Source: Azolla caroliniana (taxonomy: Eukaryota > Polypodiophyta). From it: a stretch of DNA of 64,000 nt. This document shows positions 23,502 to 38,300 of the stretch, piece by piece (the first letter of the stretch is position 1; every line of letters begins with the position of its first letter). Where the stretch lies: positions 20,026,001-20,090,000 of the forward strand of contig JBHGNT010000012.1 in the NCBI GenBank assembly GCA_043228905.1, read 5' to 3'. The translations under genes were made by a program, and so were the position numbers. The notes under the pieces are model-generated. The model was not told where the DNA came from. It worked only from the letters and a program-made list of their open reading frames with translations, and made no database searches.

Positions 23502-23851
23502 CTATCATACCAATCCAATTGATCCTGTAATGGAAACCATGGGGAATTTCATTTTTGGTATTGTATGATGTAGAAGAGATTAATTCTTAGTTTGTTGATA
23601 ATGCAGGAGTTAATCTATCATACCGATCCAAATGATTCATGTAATGGAAACCATGGGGAATTTCAATTTTGGTATTGTATGATGTAGAAGAGATTAATTC
23701 TTGGTTTGTTGATAATGCAGGAGGAGTTACCCTATCATACCGATCCAATTGATCATGTAATGGAAACCATGGGGAATTTCATTTTTGGTATTTCTATGAT
23801 GTAGAATCTGAGATTAAATCCTGGTTTGTTGATGATGCAGAAGGAGTTACC
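23502..23851 (+). repeat. Three-copy tandem repeat, units 113-120 bp
   Basis: Units start at 23502, 23615 and 23732, each opening CTATCATACC and containing AATGGAAACCATGGGGAATTTC and TTTGTTGATRATGCAG near the end. Each copy therefore ends in a potential splice acceptor (TGATAATGCAG). Copies 1 and 2 are closest; copy 3 has small insertions. Confidence 0.95.
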
Positions 23852-24072
23852 GATTAGCTTTATCCTGCAATGAGATTGACAAAAACATATAACAAGTTTT
23901 CGGCTTGTGCTTACGATCCGAACAGATCTTCTTCCGAGATCAGATCTCCTTCTACTTATTGTTTGGGTGCTCTAATCATGCTTTTTAAGCATCTTGTGGC
24001 TGACCATGATTCTGTTTGATATGCAACTTGTGATCTTGATTTTAGCTCTCTAAATTTGGCCAGTCTATCACC

Positions 24073-24267
24073 ATGGCTGCATCGATACCACTACTACTAC
24101 TACTGTTTGCTTCACCATTCTCTCCTGGGGAAGCTTCCATAAGATCTGTTGATTGTTGTGGCCATTGTTTTGGGGCTGTGATTACGATGGGTTACACCAT
24201 TGCCAGATTCATTCTCGATCTCTACTCAGTTTTCCGGAAATTTGTCATTTCTCTCACTTTGTATTAA
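24073..24267 (+). CDS. Possible small secreted or membrane peptide (64 aa), uncertain
   Basis: The ATG lies in a strong plant initiation context (ACCATGGC). The first 20 residues (MAAS then Ile-Pro and a run of seven Leu/Phe) look like a signal peptide with possible cleavage near Gly-Glu-Ala-Ser. Then come CCGHC and a second hydrophobic segment. I recognise no family. It could be the first exon of a longer gene or a chance frame; no donor or downstream exon could be assigned. It lies 220 bp after a tandem repeat whose units end in acceptor-like sequence. Confidence 0.2.
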   Translation: MAASIPLLLLLFASPFSPGEASIRSVDCCGHCFGAVITMGYTIARFILDLYSVFRKFVISLTLY

Positions 24268-24829
24268 ATCTGATTCTTAATCTACTTTTTCATTCATGTC
24301 TCGTTCCATCTCCACAAATTCTTCTTCGATTCTGAGTAAGAATCTCGCTTGAGTCACTTCAATTCCTTGGCTTCACTCAAGACTGAAGAATTTGTAGATA
24401 TCGAACAAGGCATGAAATTAAAAGCACCGGACTGCATTTCCAACCATTTCCTTGAAGCTTTGAGCAAAAATTTATTGAGATAATAATTTATCCCTAAAAT
24501 TTTACGGCCTGATTCCTTTTCAAAACAAGGAGCAATCAATGATTTCGCCAGATTTTCTTGCATCTCGTACCATAACCTGCAACCTTCTCCTAATTTCTCG
24601 AAGGGTTATGTATAAAATCCTTTTATTTGTGAGATTACTATTCTTTTTTAGTATAAGAAATTTTTAGTTTAAAATAATCATGGAAAATCAAATTCTGTAT
24701 GGATTGATTAAATGCATGATCATTAATCGTGATGATCAAAGAAATGCTAATTAATTAGTACAATGTGTTTGGAGTTCTTATTGAATCCGTGGATTCGGGA
24801 TTGCTAAATCTTAATCAAAATGTTGATTC

Positions 24830-25020
24830 TAAGTTTGCTCAATTAGAGGCACTTCCATCAATCATGCCAAAATTTCCACTTCTAATCTTATCGAAACCGT
24901 TGACTCTTAAGTTGCTCAATTAGGGCTCACTTCCATTGATCATGCGAAATCTATCACTTCTCTAAGTTGCTCAATTAGAGCTCACTTCCATTGATCATGC
25001 GAAATCTATCACTTCTGGCA
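24830..25020. repeat. Three-copy tandem repeat of about 60-75 bp
   Basis: The motif TTGCTCAATTAG, then CACTTCCATTGATCATGCGAAA, then TCACTTCT occurs about three times. The last two copies are nearly identical and the first is diverged. Confidence 0.85.
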
Positions 25021-26321
25021 CTCTTTAGCTAATAGAGTTAACACCATGCTAGAATATATAGTGTTTTGCATTGTTCATTATTGTCCTTTTGTCCGTCCCT
25101 AGTGAGAACCCACTTGCCGTAGTTCGACCCATAATGCCTAAGACAACAAGATACATAAGCTAGCAACATGTCAGTTGTCCGATGAAATAAGTAAAACTTG
25201 GTAGATCCAACTTAACTATAAATAAAGAAGCATCCAAGCACAAGCCTATGTATGGAAGGACCTAATTAGCATGGTATGGGTCACATGGTATCTATTAAAT
25301 TTCAATCATTCACATTTTTCTAGGCTTGCATAATTATAAATAGAAGAGTACCTAAACGTAAGTCTATATATATGTAAAGACCTTTTATGGGTAGCATGAC
25401 ATTTATTAGAGGACAATCATTTGCTTTTCAAAGTAAAGTGATGAATGTGCCACCCCACCCTAGACAAACAACACATTCAAGAAGATAAATTGGGTGTTAT
25501 ACTCAAAGATGTTTGTTACACTAGAAACTATAAGTAACAAAAAAAACACATAATAACTCAAATAATAATATACATATATGAGAAACCCAACATATATTTA
25601 CTTATATATGCTACATAAAGCATTTTATAAATATGAGCCATTTAAGTTCTTTGGTGTTGCCAATAGTGAAGGTCATGTTTCTCCTAGTATACAAAGAAAG
25701 ATCACAACCAAACCGAGAAAATTTATTTTTTCTTTTTTCATCTGTCAAGTTGCACCATTCACATTGTAGGGTTTCATAAACGGGCTTCTATTTCTTTTTA
25801 ACACATTTCACATTCAAATGGACCTCTCAAATAGCAGCAAAATTTCTGTGTATGTTCACCTGAAGTATGCAATAACAATTCCTCTATTATACAATGGGCA
25901 TCTACAGCATCCCCTAATACAAATGTATAGCAAAATACTGTGCCAATGATACACAATAATATGACCGTGACTCGCAACCAAAATAAAAGATGTTGATGTT
26001 GCCCAATATACAAAAATATGTACTGACTAAAAGAATTGCAAAATAGATTGACAGAAAAATCGCAAAAGCTTCAATGAGTAAAAAAATACAGAATACATTG
26101 ACAGAGGAATCATAAAGCTTTGATGGAATTTACTCAACATTCTATGAGAATGTTGCTGTACAGTTAACAAAAAGAACTTAATAATGCTGACCTTTCACTA
26201 TGTTAATAGTAAAGCTTCAAGATAATGATCTCTATCATTCCTAAAATATTTCATGTTCATATGAGATGGAATAGACTATGTAAAGAATTTACAAAACATT
26301 ACACAAGCTTACACATTTTTT

Positions 26322-29300
26322 CTACTTTTTTGGGGCTATAAATGCCCTACCCTTCACGATGTGTTCCCAACCGATCATTTGCTCACAAATATCACATTTC
26401 ACATATGCATTATTCTTTATATCCGAATTTACTAGTAGTTCAGCGTGGACTTTAGTTGAGCAACTAGAACGCAGTCCTCCTTGGACTCGATTGGCCCAAC
26501 TGTTTTGTACACAGGTCATAGTACATTGCGTACTAGGTTCGGACTCACCATCTACCCAATCAGGAATCGTGTTCTCGGTTATTCTTTTGAACTTCTCCCA
26601 TGCTAGATCTTGCTCTTCCAATGTAAGCTTTTCTTCCTCCCTATCTTCCAGTAATGTATCATGTTGATGTATCCTCACTATCCACCTACAACATGCCACA
26701 ACGATACATCATCACTCAGTGTATGCTTATCTTAGATCTTTCTACATCAATATCAAGAATACATATAAAAAATCTTGATACATCATCAACAACAATACAT
26801 ATCACAAATAAACAATACATCAGCATCAATAATACATATCACAAAGATAAAAGCAAATCATTTGAACAGATTTTGAGGATATTCCCTTTTATAAGGAAAA
26901 AACATAACATGGATTTACTAGCTGTGCACAAAATTAATAAGAATTTGTAGGGTGCCATAATTCAAGGATATTTCGTACTTGGGCGAATGATCGACCATCA
27001 ACTTTCTCATAATATCATCCTCTGGAGCATCCTGATCTGAGCAATGAACACCGAGATCATTACTATTACTACTGCACATCTCATTTGATCCATCTTCCAT
27101 ATTCTGCTTCTCCGAAAACTCCACCACATCATCATCCAACTTGAATAGAATCTTCAGTTCTTCCATTTTTGAATGCCGTTCAACTTGTTGGGCATCCAAA
27201 ACTCTTGCAGCTAAACCTTCTTTTGCCACCTAGAGAACATAGATGTGAGTATAATCAGATATGGAAATTACTGATTCAATTTTAGCTTGTTGTTGGGTTT
27301 ACAATAGAATAGAATGCATGAAAGGCATTTCCAATATAATCATTGTTGTTGATATATAGTGTTCTTACCTGCCGTTTGTAAATTTTCTCCTCAGCTGTGC
27401 CATATGCTAACAGTCGGTATACGAACACTGGCTTCTTCTGACCAAATCTGAAGAGCAATCATTTCGAAACACGTCAACAAAAATCACCATTTTGTATGAG
27501 ACTTAGCGCTCGAAACTAAACGTTACTGCATATCTAACTGTTAGGCTAAGTATATATGTATCACGCACCATCTATTGACAATTTCTCCAAAACGTACGGT
27601 TTCACAAATACATTCAGATTTTGTCCAGTGTGAGACATTAGTTACCTCCATGCTCGAAACAGTGCTTGTATGTCATGTGTGGGATTCCAAGACCCATCTA
27701 CAATCACAACCCTATTAGCAGCTTGTAGATTGATGCCAAGAGATCCAGCTTTCGTAGATATCAAAACACATTGAACCTTGAAGTTTGTTGGGTCATTAAA
27801 ACGCTTCACCAATTTCTGTCGATCTCTTGCTTTGGTATGACCATCAAGTCTGCGAAACATTAAAAGCCATAAAATGAAAGTGATATTTGAAATAGACACA
27901 ATAAGCAATCATTGAACACAAAATAATATGCCCAAGAGTGATGCAGCATATCTTCGCATTGAATACAATTGTTCTTATTACTCAAAACGACCATAGTACC
28001 TTCATACTGATTCCTGGGTAAGAACCTAATCAGCTCAACCAGAATCTTAAAATAACTGTCTTAATCAGACAAAATTTATTACTGCTCTTCCTATCTACTG
28101 ACAACTCCCAGTGCAACAACAAAAGCAACAAGTTCAAATGTGGCAATTTCCTACGAGAGATGGATAGTATTTCCTTTGGAATAAGCATTGTACTGCAAAC
28201 TGAAAACAAATGTCACTATAATTCTGGACAATTCTCATTTTCAAATTTGCAATATACCTGTACCACTCCTTATCTTTTCGCCAAAATCCAACTTTTCCTC
28301 CTGGTCGAGGAATTTTTCCAAGAAAGCTTTCAATAAGATTTAAAGTTGGAAGGCTTTGACTAAAGACAAGAACCTTTTCAGACTTGGCTGAGCTCATTGA
28401 CAGGATGTGTAAAAGCAAAACAAACTTCCCGCTGTTTTCCAAGACCTCATGATCCATGTCATTAATCAAGTCCTTGCACCAGTCAAAGCTCTCAATCTAT
28501 CACAATAACGAAGGATTAGCTTTGGTTCTTTTATCTTTAGGATACAACGATCCAAAAGCGAATGAAGCTTACTATCCTCATAATATCTGATTCCATCCTT
28601 TTGGAAGCTTTTTGACTCGTCCTTTTATCTACAAAAACATGTAGATAAGAAACTGATTATCCGATTCTCTGAGAAAATATCTTTTTCCTAGCAAAAAGAA
28701 ATTACAATCTGGATGGTGCAAAGCATGTTCAAATGTCTGAAGTCTGTATCTTTTGTAAATAACTCCATTTCATCTCCACACAATTATGATGTGTGTGTGT
28801 ATACACATACATACGATTAGGGCAAATGGAACAGTCCAGAACAAGGGCCCTCAAGACCATTGGCATAGTTTATAGATAAAATTGAAAGTTTTAACATTCG
28901 GTATTATGTAACACACTGATGAATGTGGTAAGCACCATTACAAATATATATATATACAGATACATCGTATGGTAACCTGGGAGTTTCAGATGAAATGGAA
29001 TGTTAGGGTTAGGTCAAGAGGAACAATCCAGAACAAGGCCCCCCCAGACAATTGGCATAGTTTATAGATAATTTAAGAATTGACCATTCTGAATTATGCC
29101 ATGATGTGATACACTGATGAATGTGCTAAACATCATTAGGAAATTAAATGAAGAATAATTGGATAGCTGGAATTATTTCCCATTAATTATACCAACTAAA
29201 ATCAAAGTATACTACCAACTAAAATGATTGATCAAATTATGCCGATGGATTGATTCAGATGACGTTTATATAATTCTAATAATAAGTGGGATGAAGATTT

Positions 29301-32300
29301 GATAATTAGCAGGTGCACAGGCAGTCATTCTGATCATTGATGGAACTTCATGTAATACTACACGAGTAAAATAGTACATCTCAAACGTTTGCCACAGAAG
29401 AGACCATATACCATCTCTCTCTCCCTTGTGCACATTCAATAGAAAGAATAAACAGTGCTATTGAAATTGAATGGAGACTATTTACATATATGTATTGCAT
29501 GAGTTGTTCCAACATTATTTTGCCTACAGCCTCAATAACCAGAAACCACTTTACCTAGCTTTTTTAGGCCATTGCTTTCATCCTCACTGGAGAGTCCATC
29601 TTCAGACAAAATGTCATCCATACTATCTTCACTCAGCACATCCTTTTCTTCCTTTGCCAGAATTAACAGATTCGGATGGTTCCACACCTGAAATACAACA
29701 TTAACTAGATTCTAAATACATACCTGCATATAAAAATAGGTAGAACACGCTAGCCAGTAGATGTTACCTTTGCGAGAGCATGATATGTTGGAAACAGACA
29801 TTTGCGATACTTCGCAGCTAAGGGAGGCTGTTCATTAGAAAGCCAAAAATACTGTACAAATCTATTGTACAACGCACGTTGCAACAGTGAAAGTCTGACA
29901 GATAGAACATATATAATTTTCTTCGGAAGCTCTTTCTCGACAACATTTACGCCCTTTCTTTGCACAAACCCCATTAACTGTTTGTGTAGCACATGTGTTC
30001 GTTCTTTCATACATCTAACATCATATTCAGTTGAATCTGCATGCTGACCATTTTCAATTGGATTTTGGAACCTGAACAGATATTTCGATCCTCAGTTTTT
30101 TTTTTAAGTTGTTTGATAAAACATATTGCAGTCTTACTGAAGGATTCACCTATTTTTGAAATCTTGAGGCCTTCCTAGAAATCCTTCTCTTACAAAATCA
30201 ACCATCTGGAAAATCCATCAAACTAATTGTTTCAAGGAATTCCTTATCAACTTCTTGTTACAGTAACTAAAACATGCTTACACAATAGTATTCCATCAGG
30301 TTATTTTGCAGTGGTGATCCAGTGAGTGCAATACGCCTCTGAGTCTTGACTTGCTTTAATGCCTGAGTGATATCAGCCTTCTTGTTCTTTATCATGTGAG
30401 CCTCATCACAGACAAGTATATCTGGACCAGGATTCTGCCACATGATTTATAAGATTAAGGGAAGAATTGGACTTTAATTTATTATTAGCCAACCTATGCT
30501 ATTCCACTAATTAGGCATATCTACAGGTATCAACTAACACAGTATTCAACAGTCTCAATCAAGAATTTTCACAGGCTATTAAAAGCAATGGACACAAATT
30601 GTTGTAGCTGGAATGTGTGTGTGCTATATCAATGTTATGAATCTTACGAATCATTTAATGTATATCAGAATAACAATGTAGCCCAATTCTGAAGGAAGTG
30701 CTAAGTGACTTAGGTCTCAAAATGGAAACAGTAAATATTCCGAATACCTGCAGTGATATGTCTACTGCCTCCCTCTCAAAGTCATCTTTAATATGTTTCG
30801 CTGATGACATTGTCCGGAATGCAGTATACCCAATCATCATAACTCCACCAGTTTTTTTCCATAAATTCAACAAATCTTTTCTCAAGTTCCTGCATGAAGT
30901 AACAATAACATGAACTTCTGATGATAAGCAAACAGTAATAGTTCCCCAATCACCACAAGGAATGCCTCCAAAACACTAGAAGTAAGACATGACTTTCCAA
31001 ATCCATCAGTGCTTGCGATAGAGAGAAAAATAAAGACACGACTTTCCAAATCCATCAGCATTTGCGATACAGTGAAAACTAGGCCACGCAATCTATGTAC
31101 ATAAACTAACAAAATCAATTGGGTCCCCTTACCATGTCTTTCTTATGAGCAATGGGCTTGTGTTAACTGTACCTAAAGGTTCCTCAGAATCACATGTGGC
31201 CTAATCCTGAAGTAAAGACTTACAAAGATACCTCATGGTCCCACAAGAAAATCTCGGCCATAATGAAAATTTTACACAGCCACCACAGGAAAATCATCTC
31301 ATTCAGGATGCTGAGTAGAGCTGTGCCCTATACCATATAAGACTTCCAAGAGTAAAATCAAAGAAACAGGATGAGTGCCCCCAACCTGCAACAAGAGCAT
31401 GCCATCTTTTCTCTGCTGCATTGAAAGAGCAATCCAACTCACACAGTACAGTTTTTGACATATTTCCCTATGTCCATGAAAATCAGTATTTTGATGTTTT
31501 ATTATTACATTCGGAATTTCATCATATCATTGAGATGACATTTTGTTCAAAATAAAACCGTTCATAGCCATAAACATATAACCGTGCACACACACATATA
31601 TACACACTCAAAATCAAGATTAAGAGTGAAAAACTAATAAGCATGCTTTCGAGATCTATGTGGGCTGAGGTTATAGCTTGCCAGAAAAAACTACAATTCA
31701 TGAATTGCTTATGAAAGTAGGAATTAAGATATTTTGAATTTGATAAAGCAATTGAGATGAGTTTATATGTAAGCAAAAAGCTCCCGGACATAAACAAGTA
31801 AAGATACCTGCTTACTTCATCCAGAACATAGACACGTATTTTTTTACACTCCGGAGGTTTCCACTTCTCAAATTCATCTGGCCAATTATGTAATACATTG
31901 ACAGGTGTCACTATCAAGGCTGTCCTTAAACCCAGATCTTTCCTCTTCAGTACCGTATATAAGAAGGCAATCACCTGCAGGCAAGTTTCTACTTAAGCGT
32001 ATGCCCACCAATCAAGAAATTCTTCAGAACTTTCAGAGCAAAGATATATTAGAATTGTAGATACAAAATAATTAACACGCTTACTTCTCAAAACATGTTA
32101 CCTGTAATGTTTTACCAAGACCCATGTTGTGTGCCAATATGCAGCCATTTCCTGGATCTCCTGATTTAACTTTCTTCACAGACTCAATGCAGTTCTCCCA
32201 CATAAACCGCACACCTTCAATCTGCACAAACACTGATAAATTTTGAAAAAGGAAACAATAGATGTTACACTGCATATGTATCCCTTTTACTCTATTTACA

Positions 32301-35300
32301 GTTACATTGTCATTACAGCACAATCAGAATAGCCTCTTCATATGTGATCACTGGTGATAAATCGCTGCTAGTGGTTTAGAGGTTATAAACTGGCCATTAT
32401 GTTGAAAGCGGGAAACTAGGATGAGAAGATTATTTTCAAACAGATTCAGTTGGGGTTTCACAAAACCAGCAAATTACAATAAAAGGTTTAGGCTAGAATT
32501 AAGATAGATAAATGTTTCAGGCTTAGATATGTATATGCATACATGCCGCTCGAAGCAGGATTTTGAACATGAGAATATGCAGGTTAAATGAAACCAATTC
32601 ATCCTAAAAGAATATGAGTTATAAAAATAAATGGAGAGAAGATTCAATTGGGGTTTTACAAAACCGACAAATTACAAAAAAAGAGAGATAAATGGTTCAG
32701 GCTTAGATATGCATACAAAGACGATATGAGTTATAAGAATTAATCAAGAGAAGATTCAGTTGAGGTTTTACAAAACCGAAAAAGTACAAAAAAAAGAGAT
32801 AGATGGTTCAGGCTTAGACATGCATACACATACATATACCCAATGCCAGCTTCACAAACATGTATTTCTATTCTCACTCAGTGTTTCTGCTGAACAATAA
32901 TGTGATATTCGATTACATGCACCTAATATGCAGTTACTTGAATGCGTTTGCTTCTTGTTTGTCTGTCTGCTTAACGTTTTAGAAGTTCATTTTCCTCTAG
33001 AAAGTTTCGTTTGTACCATCCAGTTGAGCCAATCCAGACCAAATGAAACCAAAATTAGTTTGATATTTAAGTCTACTTTCTGGCTGAGATTGAATTGGGT
33101 GCAGTAATCAAATTTCTGGGAACTGGTCAAAAATATGTAATTGCACTGTGAAGTTTAAGAATTTGGATGATTCCACCATCACAAAATGCATGTAGAATTT
33201 CTAGTACGAAAACATAACTCTTCTAAATATCAAGTATAAGTCAAAGGTAAGGTATTAAAGACAGGCTTTTTTACATTTAATCCAACAGACTTACATCGAT
33301 GCATATAGTCATACTTAGCTCTTTTCAGAGGTCAATGCTAGAGAATTTTCCTTGGTTTCTTAATGACAGAGACTTCATGTGGATGCTGCAAATAATATCA
33401 GCATTGAAACATAAATTGTTTGCTTTGTATTATTAAAGTGGAGCATATTCTAGGTGGACTCCAGGTTCTATTCTATTCCACCAATGTCCATGATAAAAAA
33501 GGAGTCCATGTTATTTGACAAAACGTAAGTACAATCAAAGCACAGATAGAAAACTAACCTGATGAGGTTTTAAGAATTTTGCAATTCCGAAAGGAATTAA
33601 AACCTCCTCCTCATCTGCATCCCTTGCAACATTGATCGGACATTCTTGCATTGAGGAGCTCATTGGCAATACGCTGCTATTTGTAGCAGATTCACGCAAC
33701 CTAGCCAATCGCTCCTTTCTCTCCTATTTGACCATTTAAAATCATTGTTCAGCCAATAAGAGAGTCGTTGTGAAGTAAAATAAATCAAAGTTCAAATAAT
33801 ATACAACATGTACACATATTTTATGAATTCCTGTAGGCTCTGGAACTCACAAACAAACCCCATGTCAAATCCACAATTGCTTAGGTTCAATTGTGTTTCC
33901 AGGAAAAAATTCTATATTTCATCATGTTTAATACTCCATTTTGGGAATCTTAAAACCATTTGCATAAATCTTACGTAAAAGTACTCACAACCATCTCAAG
34001 CTTTCTGATTTGAACATCTTCATTACAAAACATTGAAGGCCACTAAGAAAACAGAGCATGTATCCCTCTATTTCTAGACATTTATGCCAAGGAATGCCAC
34101 TGCGCACTTTCAAAATACTCTGATGTACTCAAATTTGGCCAATCTCTTAGGCAGTGATAGGTGTCTTTGTTTCTTTCCATCAACAATAGTTCAAGGATGT
34201 TAATTTCATCAAAGTTATCTAATTTCCTCTTGTCACTTCCTGGCAGATGCAGGTGGCTTTTGATACAAGGAGACACTTGCAATATTAAGTAACTTTGGGA
34301 ATTTGTACACACAAACAAGCAAGACAAACCTTCCAACACCTTGTGGGGAAGAAGAAGAGATCATATTTGGCTAAATTGAACCACATGTGTACCGTTTGTT
34401 CCTCGGACAAGAAAGTAAAAAAGCATGGAAAATGTTCGATGAGTAGCAACCTACCACACAACTGACCTCGCCTCAGGGGTTGCATGAATATGAAAATGTA
34501 CTATATGTTATCCCCATGCGGCTCACACCCACATGAATCCACCATTTTTACTCCACAAAATGTAAGAAAGGAAATTTATCAGTTGCAATTTGATAAGGCC
34601 CAAGATCATGATGGCTTGGTACATTAGCACTTTATCTATGATCGACACACCTTGCTCCCGTTGTTAGCACATACCTTTAATAGAGCTATATGTGAAGGAT
34701 TCCCTACTAGCTGGATAGAACATACCTTTGTGCCAATCTTCAAGAGTGTAGACTGATGATGGCAAGCAATTATAGGAAAATCATGATTGGACATTAATTC
34801 ACAAAACTATATGGCTCAATCCTAGAGTCAGAATTGTTTGTATGGGCAGAGAGGAATGGTTGCTGTTCAGCTGGAAAAATGGACTTTCCTAAGGTTTTCA
34901 CGACTTTGAATCACATACCACAGAGGGCAGAGCCCAAGGATTTATTGCTCCTTGGTGGATTTCCAAAAAGCCTTTCACATTCTACCACATGCACAGCGCA
35001 TGCAGCGGCTAGACACCCTTGGTATCCCCATAGATATAATACAATGGGGAATCTATGCAATGTTTGAATCCATTTCAGAAAAAGTGTGATCTCCCAATGG
35101 GTTATTAGCAGCTGTGGCTAGCACAATTGGAATAAAATAAGGATGCTCACTATCACCACTCTCTTCAGCCTCTAGATGAATGAGGTATCGCATTACATAG
35201 AGTGATTTGGTGGTCTGGGACCATGCCTAGCATGTATAGTTATACAGAAATTACAATATGCTTATAAAATCGTGCTAATCTCCTAATCTCAAGAACAAAA

Positions 35301-38300
35301 AAGACATCTAAACACCTTAACCATTTTACAAAGGTTTGTCGGTAAGCCTAGATAAAAGTGACGATGCTTAACACCAATCAAGCATGGGTAACGAGGTTAG
35401 AACCAGAATTTTTTGGACAGGAAAAAGATATGCACAATCCTACACATACCTAGAAATAACATTTATATGGCCTGAGTTCTCCTTATGGGAAGCTGCTTGT
35501 GCTTGACTTTCTCGTGGATATGCAGCCTTTGATTCTCTTGAGAGACAACGTGCACATTATCCGTAGAACATGAGCATCGTGCGGATTTTCACAGGAATAA
35601 ATTATGACTAAGCTATTGCGAGCTTTCTTAAATGCATGAAAGGTTTCCTCTTCTAATAGCATGATCTGTAATTCAAACACTGATGCCATACTCTAAAACT
35701 CCAATCAAATTTATTACAATTAACTAATCCATGAATATAAGGTATAATACCCTTTCAAGCTTTTGTTTGAGTATAGTAGACTCTTCAAGCTCATCATCAT
35801 CCAAAATTCTGCGGAGCCTTTTACGTCGTCTCTCATTTGTTCTGCATAAGACAATACAGATCACCAAATAGAAGGCATGTATATAAGAGACAGATATCCA
35901 TAAAATATTAGCCCAAATGCATCATGTTGCAAAACTTTCATCATCACTCTTAAACATTAACAGATAATGCAAGCTCTCGTAACATCTGTGAGGGGAACAA
36001 TGCTATCTTACATGCGTACTACTTATCCCATATATCGTGATGGCCTAGAATTCGTAACATACACACTATTTAAGAGGCAACACCTAACTGAATGAATAGC
36101 AGATGGCCTAAACTATTTTAACTCTGTGTGTGGCTAGCGATACTCCTCCATATCAAGTTTCAGATCTCAAAAACCCTCCATCAACTGTTAGTCCGTCACT
36201 AATACACGCATACAATGACCTTGCTTTATCGAAGGCAAAAACTCATATGTGAATACTGATGTTCTTGGTGGTTTAACAGCATTCACAATATCAACTACAA
36301 GTAGCATTCTCAGTGGTACAACCAAATCAAGCTATTGAAAATCAATTAAACAGTATTCTGATTCTCATTCAACATTTGGACAGTAAGAAACCCCAACATC
36401 TATCCATACCTCAATTCAAAATGATCATCATCATCCAAACCACCAAAGTTTGATGATGAAAGCTCATTTGCTTTCCTGAAAGATTCTATTTTAGGCTTCA
36501 TTACTTCATTATTGCAGCAGTAACATATCCATTCTTCGGTAGACATAATTCTTTCAAGCTCCCCTGCCCCAAAATTGAGGGTTATGCATTCACTACAAAA
36601 AACTTTATCACAGTGTTCACACATAATTACATTTCCACCGCATGCACACCAGCAGCATTCATTATATGATCCCGTTGAATCCTGCAAAAGACAAGGTATG
36701 TGATAAAGCTTTATAAATATATAAAGAACTCCAACACTTTATGAATTAAGCAATAAAATATCCACTTTTAACCTTAGTAAATCGAGCCTTTGAATATGAC
36801 TGTCTGCAAGACCGGCAAACAATAACAGATAAAAAAGGGTGCTTGTGCACCTGATGACAGTGTAACTTCTCGCCACAAACTGTACACATGAAGTCTGTGT
36901 CCCCCTCTTTAGAAATGATGGCAAGAGCATTACCATCTTGGCATAAATTGAAGCCATGTGGGACAATTGCAAGTTCTCTGCTTACTTCAATGTCCTTGCA
37001 GAAAGACTTCCCTTTATTATCAATCTCCATTGGAAAATTACTCATACCCATAGATGTTCTAGTTTTGTGTACACCATTCTCATCTGGGAAACTAAATTGA
37101 TTTCCTTCTTGGCAATATGCTGGTTTCCTTACTTCTTTTGGAACTTGCTCTTCATCACTCTCAATGTTGATGATAATTCTGTCGTTTCTCAAACAGAAAC
37201 TGGAATCTTCACCTGTTTTGCACATTTGTGATGGTTCCTGCAGAACATCCTAATTCAAGAACAGAAACCTTAAGAGCATATAAAAGCATCACACTTTCTT
37301 ATTCACTGCCATTTGTCTAATATTGCCTAACATATACCATTTGTGAGAGCTTGACACCTCCATTTGATGCAGCGTTTGAAGCCTTGGTCTGCTCATTAGC
37401 ACCTTCATCAAACTTTTTTTGAGAACAAATTAGATTAGCTATTTTTACCAAAAACTCAAGCAGTTACCAAATCATACAAAGGCTTTCAAACCTTAGTTTT
37501 CTTCTTCCGCTTGCGCTGCAATATAAAACGGTCGATTATTCTTGTTTTCTTGATATCCTCCTCTTCCCCAACCTGTCAGAAATTATTCATTGCATGATAA
37601 CCGTAAGCAAACAATGTTTTAACACTCATATACATATCAAAAGACAAGAGGTTAAACATATACTTTTCATATACCTTCCGGATATTTCTTTTTTGTTGCT
37701 CTGTAAATCCAATTTCCTTTTCACTGGCTATGGCTGCCGCAGTAAGAAAGTCTTTCTTACACTTATCCAGGTCTATTATTTCTTCTACCTGCAAAAGAAC
37801 ATGCAAAAAACTAATAAGTTTTGCACATAAACAAAGTTGCACAACATTTTGGTTTGCAAAGTTATCAATCAATTTTCCACATTAACTTTGAGAGCAATTT
37901 GTAGCAATTAAATTCAGAAAAAAAAAATCACAGATAATCAACTGTCCTAGCGATCCACAAGCAAGCAACATAAAGGGGATGGAATGAATGAGTTAAATAA
38001 CTGTATCATCAAAAGCCACACATATACATACATCATCAATCCTTGTTAGACAAGCTCCATTAATAAATAAAGGCATCCCTAATGGTGGGGGTTGAATCCG
38101 GAAATATATATATGCATAGTTGCTATTGCAACTGAAATGTAAGGGATCAACATTGGCAGAAATGGGGAGAACATGATCCCAAATGTTAAAAATGAGGTTC
38201 CTTTTTATTAATACACTGCTCATACAACCTTCAAAATAGCTAAGATACATGTCAAATTTATAGAAATGCATTGATCAAGGAGACAAAGAAGAAAAATCAT

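Noticed and set aside
35483-35689. Extra ATRX exon ([10 protein letters not shown]...)
   Set aside because: It is inside the exon 12-13 intron, is not needed to keep the frame, and does not resemble the ATRX linker.
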